From NCBI GenBank assembly GCA_033961575.1, contig CM066731.1:133231001-133295000 (forward strand): DNA of 64,000 nt, in the 5' to 3' direction. Both the position numbers and the translations under genes were made by a program. Source of the stretch: Aselliscus stoliczkanus (Eukaryota; Chordata; Mammalia; Chiroptera; Hipposideridae). Under the pieces are notes generated by a model. It saw only the letters and a list, made by a program, of their open reading frames with translations, did not search any database and was not told the DNA's origin. Numbering within the stretch: the first letter of the stretch is position 1; the number at the start of each line of letters is the position of its first letter. This document shows, one piece after another, positions 12,851 to 24,153 of this stretch.

Positions 12851-13552
12851 CTATATGCACATTATATATTTTAAATTTATATTTAATTGACTGCAATCAT
12901 CTGTGTTACTGTTTTATTCCTTAACCCCTAAAAAATTTAGAAGGATGAATTCCATGAGCATTCTGGGTAGTCGTACCAGGAATCACTAATGTTCCTGGTA
13001 ATTTATCGAATCCTGTTATGAGGCATCTGCCTAGGAAAGTTAACTGGGAAAGTTATGAGAACTAATAAAGTTGCTTATTGGAGGTTTGTAGCTACTGATA
13101 TAATCAGTGGAAATTACCTATAAATTTAATTTTTCTATTCTTTAATTATGTCTAGCTAAATAACAATGAATGTAACAAAATAAAAGGGATTAAATATTCA
13201 TTCTGTGAATGGTATGAATGGAGGAAGTGGTAACCAGATGGGACTGTGATCTTTTGACTTTCAATCGGTCTGCTTACAATCCTGAAAGAACACCGTGTCT
13301 TTAGAGCATGAGGAGAGAGCTATCTATGCCTGTACATTTTAGGCAAAATGATTCTGAGCTGCTTTATCCCTTAATTGTTTGGAAGTTGTGGTATGGTGGA
13401 TAGAAAGATCTGAGGAAGTGCCTTTTCCTTATTTGGAGCTGCTACTGCAGTTCCAAATTCTCCCCAGGGACAGAGCTACATGGCACAGCCCCAAGTGGGG
13501 CTTCAGCTAAATTAACCCACTGACTAGAACCTGGATAAAAATGTGTGTGTGT
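12851..13552. other. Unassigned DNA
   Basis: No repeat or gene identified in about 700 bp. Confidence 0.4.
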
Positions 13553-13571
13553 TAAAGCCCATGTTCCAAAA

Positions 13572-13626
<55 letters not shown>

Positions 13627-13639
13627 AGCCCACGTTCCA
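13553..13639. repeat. (AAAT)n tract inside a 16-bp direct repeat
   Basis: About 14 AAAT units (13567-13626) are bracketed by TAAAGCCCATGTTCCA (13553-13568) and TAAAGCCCACGTTCCA (13624-13639), 15 of 16 bases identical. The arrangement mimics a target-site duplication around a retroposon tail with no body. Confidence 0.9.
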
Positions 13640-15464
13640 GGAGGAATATAGTTTAAAAGGGATGATGATGCCTTCGCCCCCCCACACACACTGCAAAGAT
13701 GAAGTAAAGAATAAGTAAGGCATATATTTATAATTCAAAATTGTATGGAGGTCTATAGACTTTGAACAAAAATATGTACAATAGGCAATTTATAAAGCAT
13801 GACTTTTTCAGTGCTCATTCAATTAATCTTACAATTTTATTTAAATAATATATTGCCAGGTAGTCAAGAGTAAATGTCCTTACAGGTTTTTATGTACCTA
13901 TATATTCAAACCGTCAAAAATGATGCATTGTTACATATGTCAGGTATTATTTAAACCATAAGGAAACAGGACTGAAAGACACCTAATATCTAACTACAGA
14001 AGGTAGAAAAGACAAAAATGTAGAGAAATGAAGAATGTACAACTAATGTTATAATAGAGTTGCTCAGATTTCCATGATTCTGTGGAGCTAGAATATATAC
14101 TTAAGGGCTTTGTGTGTTGCAGTAGTTTGAAGCCAACCACTTAAAGATTTTAATTAAATATATTTAGATTTATTTCAGAAAGATAATTCTGGAAGTTCTT
14201 AGAGATTTGATTATAATGAGGTAAAATTGTAGACATACTTGTTTGGGGACTACTACAGTAATATAGGTAAGAAATGATGACAGATTCAGTGTGGAAATGA
14301 GACAAGAAATGTCAAATATATTCATGTGACCAAAATGGACATAAATGGTGATCATTTTGGATGAGGAGAATAATACAAAGGACAAACCAAGTATGCTTAT
14401 AAATCTTTCTAAACAACAAGAAATCGGCTATCTATTTCCTGTGTCCAAGATTTCACAGTTCCTTATCTGTACTATTAAATTTACATCTCAAAAGTCATTT
14501 CTGTTTATAGACCCAAATTGCCAACAAGAATGCATCTCTCAAAAGAAAGATGACAGAATATAAAACAATATGTAGCATAGGTATTGTTAGAATATATTCT
14601 TCTCATTACAAATAACAATCGCTTCTTAAATACCAAAGGAAAAGGCCGTTGCAATTCTCCTTCTATTAAACATCTCTGTGTAATTTAACATTTCTAGTAA
14701 TCCCCTTCTATAATTTTTATTTTTTAATCACTTTCTGACCCATAATAGTTGTTAGATCATATGAATTTCTCCATCCCACCTCTCTTTTTTTCTTTCCAAA
14801 TACCAATCTTTCCTCCTTTCTAATGTGACTTTCACAATTTCAGTCAGCCTCCACTACAGTATTATTTCCTGTATATTTTGTTTAGAGTTAGTAAATGTCA
14901 AGTTTGTGTGCTTGAACCTCTTATTTTATTTGAGTCCTTTGTTTTCCCCTGTGTAATTTCATGTCTACTCTCATCATTTCATTTTCTACTATTAGTCATA
15001 GACCAATGAATCTTTTCTTAATAGTCTTATAACTTTTCAAATTAGCGTGCCTTTATAAATGACTTTCAGAAGTTTATATCCCAAGCATCACTTATGTTCA
15101 TTACATGTGACCATCAGCAAATGGCTCTTTCTCTGCTGTGCCATGTGGATTGTAGCACAGGAATTGGTTTTATTATTTCCTCAGATGGAATGGCCTCTAC
15201 CATCCAATTTACCTCCTCAGTGCATATGCTAAAATTTACTCACATACCTATCAAAAACGGTTGCACTCAATCTTATGCTTTAGGATGTAGACATAAACAA
15301 TTATGTATTTTGGGAGAGATCCTAGTGTTGTTGCATGGCATGTGTCCAGAGCCATCATTTATGCAGAGGAACTTGCTGCAGAACATATGAAACTGGCCTC
15401 ACAGTTCTGATCAAGTTGGGTGTCTGGTATGGATAAACTCCTCAGAAATTTTCCTTTTCTTTGT
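13640..15464. other. Unassigned DNA with one 98-codon open frame
   Basis: A plus-strand open frame at 15094-15390 (98 codons, Cys/His/Ser-rich) matches no family that I know and has no upstream or downstream signals. The remaining sequence is AT-rich and unassigned. Confidence 0.4.
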
Positions 15465-16272
15465 TTTTTTTTAAATTAAAATTTATTGGGGATGACAATT
15501 GTTAGTAAAGTTACATAGGTTTCAGGTGTACAATTCTGTAGTACATCATCTATATATCACATTGTTCACCACCCATTCAGTTCTTCCATCACCATATATT
15601 TGATTCCTTTTATCCTCATCTACCATTCCCCCTCGCCCCTTACCCTCTGGTAACCACTAAACTATTGTCTGTGTCTATGAGTTTTTGTTTGTCTTGTTCC
15701 TTCATTGTTTACAGTTTTATATTGCACATACGAGTGAAATCATATGGTCCTTGACTTTTTTTGTCTGACTTACTTCACTTGGCATTATAATCTCAAGATC
15801 CATCTGTGTTGTCACAAAAGGCACTATTTCATCTTTTCTCATGGTAGAGTAGTATTCCATTGTTTATATATACTACATATTCTTTATCTAATCAGCTATC
15901 GAAGGACTCTGGTTGCTACCATATCTTGGCCACTGTAAATAAAGCTGCGATGAACATCAGAGCACATATATCTTTACAGATAAATGTTTTCAGATTTTTG
16001 GGGTAGATACCCAGGAGAGGGATTGCTGGGTGATATGGTTGTTCTATTTTTAATTTTTTGAAGAACCTTCACATTCCCATCAACAGTGTATGAGAGTTCC
16101 TTTTTCTCCACAACATCTCTAACACTTGTTATGATTTGATTTGTTGATGATAGCCATTCTAACTGGTGTGAGGTGATATCTCATTGTGGTTTTTATTTGC
16201 ATTTCTCTGATGATTAGTGATGTTGAGCTTTTATTCATGTCTATTGGCCATTCATACATCCTCTTTGGAGAA
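15465..16272 (-). mobile_element. Bat-type L1, 5'-truncated 3' end
   Basis: A T-rich start (poly-A tail in antisense) is followed by the 3' UTR beginning 'TTTATTGGGGATGACAATTG' and 'GTTACATAGGTTTCAGGTGT'. Antisense ORF2 C-terminal text follows ('GTATTCCATTGTTTATATAT', 'GGGATTGCTGGGTGATATGG', 'TGAGGTGATATCTCATTGTG'). It breaks off near 16272. The same 3' UTR type occurs at 55438. No obvious target-site duplication was found. Confidence 0.88.
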
Positions 16273-16541
16273 ATGTCTATAGTCTAGGTTTGAGAAAAGA
16301 ATCCTGTTTATGCAGATACAGGATTAGGAAGGTGAAATGAGGAAGGCATCATTGTCTTCATTCAAATAATTTCTCTTAGGCAAATAATTACTCTTACAAG
16401 TAAAGGGCTCCTCTACCCAGATTTTCAGGTATACTAGTGTCCCATACTGTAACCCTAGAAAGTGCCCCATTGACCATCTGCCCTCAAAAAGCTCCTGCTT
16501 CCTCTATCATGCTGAATATTTATATTCATGAGTCCTGAGTA
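16273..16541. other. Unassigned DNA
   Basis: Roughly 270 bp with no identifiable element. Confidence 0.4.
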
Positions 16542-16582
16542 GTGTGTGTGTGTTTATCTGTGCGTGTGTGTGTGTGTGTGTA
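16542..16582. repeat. (TG)n microsatellite
   Basis: Two TG tracts are separated by 'TTTATCTGTGCG'. Confidence 0.95.
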
Positions 16583-16626
16583 TTCCACATAGAATTTCTT
16601 TTCACAGATCAATAAAGAATGTACAG

Positions 16627-16733
16627 GGCCCACCGAGTGACGCGGTGGTTAAGCGCTGCCTTAGGCAGCCAGCGGCCCCAGTTCGGGTCCCACATACGAG
16701 GGCCAGTGACACTGCCCTCAAAAAAGAAAAAAA
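16627..16733 (+). mobile_element. Short bat SINE inserted at the tip of a TIR element
   Basis: Same head and body as the other short SINEs (A-box region 'GTGACGCGGTGGTTAAGCGC', B box 'AGTTCGGGTCCC', 'CACTGCCCTCAAAA'). The target-site duplication is AAAGAATGTACAG (16614-16626) and AAAGAATATACAG (16734-16746), one mismatch. The duplicated bases include the terminal bases of the neighbouring TIR element, so this SINE is the younger of the two. Confidence 0.92.
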
Positions 16734-16737
16734 AAAG

Positions 16738-16857
16738 AATATACAGGGTGTCCATATAGTCTGGCAACATAGAAAGTGTATTTTATGATTTATACATTCC
16801 AGCTGTCCTTGATGGTAGTATGTAAATTTATCAGACATTAAAAATACCCTGTATATT
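16738..16857. mobile_element. Short mariner-like TIR element (MITE or deletion remnant)
   Basis: The 12-bp inverted ends AATATACAGGGT (16738-16749) and ACCCTGTATATT (16846-16857) match perfectly. TA dinucleotides at the junctions fit a Tc1/mariner target. Further in, 'GTGTCCATATAGTCTGGCAA' on the left and the inverted right end share only the trace 'GTCTG', so the TIRs are degenerate. The roughly 105-bp interior has no coding capacity and depends on an outside transposase. Family assignment is inferred from end sequence and TA flanks only. Confidence 0.65.
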
Positions 16858-17221
16858 ATTGGAGAAGTGTCTAAAGTAGCTTAGCCAAGTGTAATAAAAA
16901 CAATACAATTCAGGAAACAGGATCATGGAATGATAATATCAGAACTGGAAGATACCTTAAAAATCAATCACTTATCAAATTGCCTGTATTTTTCCTAAAT
17001 ATCTCTATTAAATAGTTTTCTTGTTTGGTGATGAGGAAATAAACCCCTTGAAATATATTAAATACAATAAGCCTTTCTATAATACCTCCCTTTGGTATTA
17101 TTTTTTCTTCTTGAGTTGCATTGAAAAATTTAAATTTCACCCAATTATCACTAAAGCTTTACAAGACAGCTAGTGTACTACCTAATAGTACTCCGATAAT
17201 TAGTTATGCATTTCTGGTTGT
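16858..17221. other. Unassigned DNA
   Basis: No element identified. This is the 3' flank of the large minus-strand L1. Confidence 0.4.
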
Positions 17222-17766
17222 CTTTTTTTTTTAACTTATCAATAATCATTTTATTTTATTTTTTATTATTATTAATAGTTACAGATGTAAAAAACTATGC
17301 AATAGTTATCTTTTTCACCCCTTACAAAATGACTACCCCCACCTCTCTCCCCTGTCCCCTCACCCCCAATATCATACATAGCTATTACAATTCCATTGAC
17401 TACATCCCCACACTATATTCCACATCCCATGACTATAAATGTGTTAAATTATAGTAACATCTAATATTAATTAGTGGCAGTTTCAGATGTACAGTGCAGT
17501 GGTAAGGCCACTACACCATTGATGAAGTGGTCTCTCTGACAAGACATGAGTTCCATCTGGTCCGCTAAAGAAATATTTACAACATTATTGATTATATTCT
17601 CTAAATTGTCTCTTCTGTCTCTGCGTTAGTATTGTATTACCAGTTTATGTTGCCTCGTCCCTTCCCCTTCTCCCTCATGTCCACCCCCGTCCCATCTAGC
17701 CCTCATCAGTTTTTCCTTTGTGTCTCTAAGACTATTTCTGTTTATATTGCTTGTTTATTCAGTTCT

Positions 17767-20700
17767 TTAGATTACACATATAAGTGAGATCATATGGTAT
17801 TTGTCTTTCTCTGACTGACTTATTTCACTTAGCATAATGTTCTCTAGGTCCATCCATATCGTTGCAAATGGTACAATTTCTTTTTTCCTTATAGCTGCAT
17901 GATATTCCATTGTGTAAATGTACCACAGTTTCTTAATCCAGTCATCTACTGATGGGCATTAAGATTGTTTCCAAGTCTTGGCTATTGTAAACAGCGCTGC
18001 AACGATCATAGGGTGCATATATTTTTTTGAATTAGTGTCTTGGGTTTTTCAGGATAAATACCTAGGAGTGGAATTGCTGGGTCAAAAGGTAGTTTCATTT
18101 CCAGTTTTTTGAGATACCTCCATACTGACTTCCATAGTGGTTGCACCAATCTGTAATCCCACCAACAGTGCAGCAGGGTCCCCATTTCCCCACAGCCTCA
18201 GCAGCACTTGTTGTTTATTCATTTATTGATGATAGCCATTCTGACCAGAATGAGGTGGTATCTCATTGTGGTTTTTATTTGCATTTCCCTAATGACCAGT
18301 GAGGTTGAACATTTTTTCATATGCCTGCTGGACATCTCTATGTCCTCTTTAGAGAAATGTCTCTTCATTTCCTCTGCCCATTTTTTAATTGGGTTGTTTG
18401 TTTTTTTAGTGTTGAGTTTCATGAGTGTTTTACAAATTTTGGATATTAACCCCTTATCAGATATATCGTTGACAAATATATTCTCCCATTCAGTAGGCTT
18501 CCTTTTTGTTTTACTGATGGTTTAGCTTTGTTGTGAAAAAACTTTTAAGTTTGATATAATCCCACATGTTCATTTTTTTCTTTTATTTCCCTTGCCTGCG
18601 GGATTGTATCAGTAAAAATATTGCTCAGGGTAATGTCTGCAAATTTACTCCCTATATTGTCTTTTAGGAGTTTTATGGTCTTACATTTAAGTCCTTAATC
18701 CATTTTGAATTTGTTCTTGTATATGACTTAAGGAGGTGGTCCAGTTTCATTTTTTTGCATGTGTTAGTCCAATTTTCCCAGCACCATTTATTAAATAGAC
18801 TATCTTTACTCCAATGTAAATTCTTGCTTCCATTGTCATAGATTAACTGTCCGTATATGCCTGGATTTATTTCTGGGCCCTCTATTCTGTTCCACTGATC
18901 TATGTGCCTGTTTATATGCCAATACCATACTTTTTTGATTACTGTAGCCTTGTAGTATATTTTGGTGTCTCGTAGTGTGATACCTCCGACTTTGTTTGTA
19001 TTTCTCAGGATTGCCATGGCTATTAGGGGTCTTTTATGGTTCCATATAAATTTTAGGATTATATTTTCTATTTCTGTGAAAAATGCCCTTGGTAGTTTGA
19101 TAGGAATTTCATTGAATCTATATATTGCTTTAGGCAGTATGGACAGTTTAACTATATTAATTCTTCCTATCCATGAGCATGGTAGGTGTTTCCATTTATT
19201 TGTATCTTCTTTGATTTCTTTCTTCAGTGTCTTATAATTTTCTGAGTACAGATATTTTACTTCTTTGGTTAAATCTATTCCTAGGTATTTTATAGTTCTT
19301 GAAGCAATTGTAAATGGGACAATTTTCTTAATTTCTCCTTCTGTTAGTTTGTTATTGGTATATGCAAATGCAACTAACTTCTGAACATTGATTTTGTATC
19401 CTGCTACCTTACTGAATTAGTCTTATCAGCTCCAATAGTTTTTTGATGGAGTCTTTGGGGTTCTCTCTATATAGTATCATGTCATCTGCATATAATGACA
19501 ATTGTACTTTTTCATTGCCAATTTGGATGCCTTTTATTTCTTTTTCTTGTCTGATGGTTGAGGCTAGAACTTCCAGAACTATGTTGAATAAAAGAGGAAA
19601 AAGTGGACAGCCTTGTCTTGTTCCTAATCTTAAAAAGAATGGTTTTAGTTTTTCCCCATTGAGTATGATGTTAGCTGTAGGTTTATCATATATGGCCTTT
19701 ATTATGTTGAGATATAATCCCTGTATTCCCACTTTGCTAAGGGTTTTTTTTTTTGAGGGCAGTGTCACTGGCCCTCATATGTGGGACCAAACTGGGGCCG
19801 CTGGCTTCCCAAGGCAGCGGTTAACCACTGGGCCACTCGGCCAGCCCTTGCTAAGGGTTTTCAACATAAATGGCTGTTGGATTTTGTTGAATGCTTTTTC
19901 TGCATCTATTGATATGACCATGTGATTTTTATTCTTCATTTTGTTGATGTGGTGTATCACATTAATTGATTTACGGATGTTGAACCAGCCTTGTGTACTA
20001 GGGATGAATCTCACTTGATCATGATGTATGATCTTCTTAATATATTGCTGAATTCTGTTTGCTAATAGTTTATTGAGAATTTTTGCATCTATATTCATCA
20101 GGGATATTAGCCTGTAGTTTTCCTGTTTTGTGCTGTCTTTATCTGGTTTTGGAATCAGGGTGATAGTGGGTTCATAAAAAGAATTTGGGAGGCTTCCCTC
20201 CCTCTGGATTTTTTGGAATAGTTTGAGAAGAATAGGTGATAGTTCTTTTTTGAATGTTTGATAAAATTCACTTGTGAAGCCATCTGGTCCAGGGCTTTTG
20301 TTTGTTGGGAACTTGTCGATTACTGATTCAGTTTCCTTGGTAGTAATCAGGCTATTCAGATTTTCCGTTTCTTCTTGAGTTAACTTTGGAAGTTTGTATG
20401 CTTCTAGAAAACTATCCATTTCTTCCAGATTGCCAAATTTGTTGGCATATAGTTGCTTATTGTAATTTCTTAGAATTTTTTGTATTTCTTGATGTCTGTA
20501 GTCATTTCCCCTCTTTCATTCCTGATTTTACTAATTTGAGTCCTCTCTCTTTTTTCTTTTCTTTCTTTTTTTTTTTTTGATGAGCCTTGCTAGAGGTGTG
20601 TCAATTTTGTTTATCTTCTCAGAAAACCAGCTCTTGGCTTCATTGATCTTTTGTATTGTTTTTCTGTTCTCTATATCATTTATTACCACTATGGTCTTTA

Positions 20701-21701
20701 TTATCTCCTTTCTTGTACTCCCCTTTTGCTGCCCTTTTTCCAGTTCCCCGAGGTGTAAGGATAACCTGTTGATTTGAGATTTTTCTTCCTTCTTTAGGTA
20801 GGCCTGCACTGCTATAAACTTCCCTCTTAGGACTGCTTTCGCAGCATCCCAGAGATTTTGGGTCGTGTTGTTTTCATTTTCATTTGTCTCGTTTGTCTCC
20901 TGCTTGATATCATTTGTGACCCACTCGCTATTTAGTAGCATGTTATTTACCCTCCATTTATTTGACAGCTTTCTGGGTTTCTTCTCATAATTGATTTCTA
21001 ATTTCATAGCATTGTGGTCAGAGAAGACACTTGAAATGATTTCAATCTTCTTAAATTTATTGAGACTTGTTTTGTAGCCTAACATGTGGTCTATCTTAGA
21101 AAATATTCCATGTACACTTGAGAAGAATGTATGTTCTGTAGCTTTGGGGTGAAATGTTCTGAAAATGTCTGTTAAATCCACCTGGTCTAATGTATCATTT
21201 AAGGTCGCTGTTTCTGCATTGATTTTCTCTCTGGAGGATCTCTCCATTGGTGACAGCGGGGTGTTGAAGTCCCCCCACTATCATAGTGTTACTGTTGATC
21301 TCTGTCTTTTTGTCTGATAATATCTGTTTTATATATTTAGGAGCTCCTATGTTAGGTGCATAGATGTTTACTAGGGTTATGTCCTCTTGTTGGATCGATC
21401 CCTTTATTATTATGAAGTGCCCTTCTTTGTCCTTTATTATTTTCTTCAATTTAAAGTCCATTTTATCTGATATGAGTATCGCTATTCCAGCTTTTTTCTC
21501 AGTTCCATTTGCATGAAATACTTTACTCCATCCCTGTACTTTCAGCCTGTATGTGTCTTTTGATCTGAGGTGTATATCTTGTGTACAGCATATGCAGGAG
21601 TCTTGCTTTCTTATCCATTCAGCCACCCTATGTCTTTTGATTGGAGCATTTAATCCATTTACATTTAATGTGATTATTGATAGGTGCGTAGTTATTGACA
21701 T
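17767..21701 (-). pseudogene. L1 ORF2 relic (endonuclease + reverse transcriptase)
   Basis: In living L1s this protein nicks target DNA and reverse-transcribes the L1 RNA. The relic starts at ATG 21701 ('LSIITLNVNGLNAPIKRHR', 'AGIAILISDK', 'VNIYAPNIGAPKYIKQIL'), covering the endonuclease. An extra C in the run 21271-21276 shifts the frame exactly at the GDFNTP-type motif. The frame resumes ('[10 protein letters not shown]', '[10 protein letters not shown]', '[16 protein letters not shown]') and is lost again at an expanded A-tract (T-rich on plus, 20550-20580). The reverse transcriptase follows: '[15 protein letters not shown]', '[20 protein letters not shown]', '[11 protein letters not shown]' (usually FDKI), the SINE at 19748-19847, '[14 protein letters not shown]', then '[10 protein letters not shown]'. 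A stop at 19409 follows, then C-terminal pieces ('[11 protein letters not shown]', '[18 protein letters not shown]'). It ends at TAA 17769-17767. Net length without the SINE is about 3.8 kb, the normal ORF2 size. Confidence 0.95.
19748..19847 (-). mobile_element. Short bat SINE inside L1 ORF2
   Basis: An antisense copy of the short SINE: T-run, 'GAGGGCAGTGTCACTGGCCC', 'TCATATGTGGGACC', then 'GCCACTCGGCCAGCCC' at its 5' end. The perfect 14-bp duplication TTGCTAAGGGTTTT lies at 19734-19747 and 19848-19861. It splits the reverse transcriptase domain and is oriented with the host L1. Confidence 0.95.
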
Positions 21702-21759
21702 TTTGTTATTTGTGTTCCTAGTCTTCCTTAGTTAGGTTGTTTTTCTCTTTTGCTTAAAG

Positions 21760-22615
21760 AAGCCCTTTTAACATTTCCTGAAAGCAGGTTTGGTAGTAAT
21801 GAATTCCCTTAACTTATTCTTTTCTGGGAAGCTCTTTATCTGCCCTTCAATTTTAAATGATAACCATGCTGGATACAGCAATCTGGGTTGTAGGCCTTTA
21901 TTTTTCATCACTTTGAAAACCTCTTGCTACTCCCTTCTGGCCTGCAACGTTTCTGAAGAAAAGTTGGCTAATAATCTTATGGGGGTGTCCTTGTAAGTAA
22001 CTTGCTGCCTTTCCCTTGCTGCTTTAAGGATTCTGTCTTTGTCCTTAACCCTTGCCATTTTCACTATAATGTGTCCTGGTGTGGGCCTGTATGGGATCAT
22101 CCTGGTTGGAACTCTCTGCACTTCCTAGGCTTTTAGCCAGGTTAGGGAAGTTTTCAGACATTATTACTTCAAATATGTTCTCAATCCCTTGATCCCTCTC
22201 TTCTCCTTCTGGTATTCCAATGATCTGTAGGTTTTTTTCATTTGATGTTGTCTCCCTGCTCTCCTATACTATTTTAAATGTTTCTCATTCTTTTTTCTTT
22301 TTGTTATTCTGCTTGGGTGATCTCAGCTATCTTGTCTTCTAAGTCACTGATTTGATTTTCTGCTTTGTCCAATCTGCTAGTGATTTCATCGAATTTGTTA
22401 TTTAATTCAGTAATTGCATTCTTAAGTTTTAGCTGGTTGTTTTTCATGATTTTTCTAATCTTCTTTATATTTTCATTAATTTCTTCAAACATTCTAATAA
22501 TCAGTGTTCTGAACTCTGTCTCTGATAGGTTGTTTACCTCTATTCCCTCTAGTTCCACTGATTCAGGAGGTTTCTTCTGTTGTTTTATTTGGGTTTTATT
22601 TCTTTGTCTCCCCAT
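21760..22615 (-). pseudogene. L1 ORF1 relic (RNA-binding protein)
   Basis: ORF1p is the trimeric RNA chaperone of the L1 particle. From ATG 22615 the first about 100 codons stay open. After a basic, Gln/Pro-containing start they show a coiled-coil-like heptad region ('FEEINENIKKIRKIMK', 'LNNKFDEITSRLDKAENQ', 'ISDLEDKIAEI'). The frame breaks near 22304 at a T/C-rich (A/G-rich in sense) tract. The C-terminal domain reappears in another frame at 22121-21927 ('PTPGHIIVKMARVKDKDRIL', 'KAARERQQVTYKDTPIRL', 'SSETLQARRE'), the conserved end of the family. The left limit at about 21760 is estimated from the position of ORF2. Confidence 0.88.
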
Positions 22616-23141
22616 TCTGTTTTACACTTTGTGCTGTCTTGGATATAACAGATAGATCCCCTAGGTCTCTCAGTCTTTTCTGGGTAAACTTATATGATAT
22701 GTGTCCTTTATATTTGAATTATTCAGTCTCCCTATTCCCTTGTGCATGTATATATCTGAGGTGTTCCTTGTGTTGTGCGTCTTCACTTGTTAAAGTTTAG
22801 CTTTGATTACTTTTGGCTTGTCAGTAGGTGGGATTGACTCCCAGACTGTTTAGCTGTGAGGATCAGCAGTATCCACAGTTTATGAGCTGCTGTGTGAGGG
22901 TTGACCCCTCTGATGAGGATTGGACCATTTGGGCCCTTGCACCTGTATTGACATCATTTTGGGTGTGACTCTTGTATGTCAAACCCAGAAATGCTCTGGT
23001 TATATCTAAAGTTGGCCTGTGGGTATGATGCTTGTTGTGTCTCTTTGTGTGGGCCCAGTTGCAAAGCAATTTTAGAGCAAAACAGATCAACAAGTACAAC
23101 CACCACAGTCACCAAAGGAAACCAAATGCTCTCACATGTAA

Positions 23142-23400
23142 AAAAAAAAAAAAAAAAAAAACCATCAACCTACAGTCAACTTGTACAGAAATATCAAACA
23201 TACAAAAGAAGAAAACAAACAAAAACAAAACAACAACCACACACAAAAAAGAACAGAAGAGAAAACAAAATACAATATAATATCATAAAATAAAAGATAG
23301 AATAAACACAAGACCCCAAATAGCTATACCAAAGAAAAAAATATAAAAATAAAATAAAATAAAATTTGCAGAAAAAAGGAAAGGAGGAAAAATATAGTGG
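23142..23400. repeat. A-rich low-complexity tract in the L1 5' UTR
   Basis: A run of about 20 A (23142-23160) is followed by CAAA- and AAAT-rich sequence. Open frames crossing it (Lys/Asn/Thr-rich on plus, Phe-rich on minus) are composition artefacts. Confidence 0.8.
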
Positions 23401-23474
23401 TGAGAAGAATGAACAAAAGAAGGGAGAAAGTGAGAGTGGGAAAAAAAGAAAAAGAATGAAAAAAAATATATATA

Positions 23475-23561
23475 GGGCTGGCCAAGTGGCGTGGTGGTTA
23501 AGCGCTGGCCTGGGAAGCCAGCGGCCCGGGTTCGGTCCCACACATGAGGGCCAGTGATACT

Positions 23562-23602
<41 letters not shown>
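23475..23602 (+). mobile_element. Short bat SINE
   Basis: Starts GGGCTGGCCAAGTGGCGTGG, with B box 'GGTTCGGTCCC', 'CACTGCC'-type ending and an A tail of more than 30. Likely duplication AAAAAATATATATA on both sides, in low-complexity sequence so less certain. Inserted antisense to the host L1. Confidence 0.9.
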
Positions 23603-23617
<15 letters not shown>

Positions 23618-23696
23618 GTCTACACACCCATATATGTGGACATATATTCACCTATATACACCCATATATATGTTTATATTAAAAACTAGAAAATGA

Positions 23697-24153
23697 GGGC
23701 CGGCCGAGTGGCACATTGGTAAAGAGCTGGTTTTGGGATTCCAGCGGCCCCGGTTCGGATCCCACATGTGAGGGCCAGTGACACTGCCCTCTACAGCTAA
23801 CAACAGCTCCACCTGGAGCTGGGCTGTGCAAGCGTCGGCGATGGTGTAGGCTACAGCCCCTGCTGCAGTGGGCTGCATAGGCTACACTGAGTGACCGGCA
23901 GCCAGCGTGAGTGGCCGGCAGCCAGCGAGAACTGCCAATAGCTGCGGTGAGCGACCATCCAGAGGCCGGCAACTGATCTGCCTCATCCGGGAAGAGCGCA
24001 ATGACGATACCAACATGGGCCAGTGAAGCAACATCCTCCGCAACTACACTGAAGAACAAAAAGACAGCAACTTGTCTGTTCCTCTTCCCTGGTTCCCCAA
24101 CGCTGTTCCCCTCCCCCAATTCCCCAATTAAAAAAATCTTTAAAAAAAACCCA
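23697..24153 (+). mobile_element. Long bat SINE (about 457 bp)
   Basis: The head is the same as in short copies (GGGCCGGCCGAGTGGC; B box 'GGTTCGGATCCC'). Instead of stopping at 'ACTGCCCTC' it continues through 'TACAGCTAACAACAGCTCCA', a GC-rich block with repeated GTGAG/GGCCGGCAGCC words, then 'CCAACATGGGCCAGTGAAGC', an 'ACTGAAGAACAA' block and a CCCCAATT-rich tail. The perfect 16-bp duplication AAAAACTAGAAAATGA (23681-23696, 24154-24169) fixes both ends. It is a complete long-form element, 80 bp downstream of a short form. Confidence 0.95.

Noticed and set aside
15094..15390. 98-codon plus-strand open frame as a possible gene
   Set aside because: No recognisable motif, no splice or poly-A context that I can support, and length within chance range for this much DNA.
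19443..19925. 160-codon plus-strand open frame as a gene
   Set aside because: It is the opposite strand of the L1 reverse transcriptase relic and its SINE insertion.
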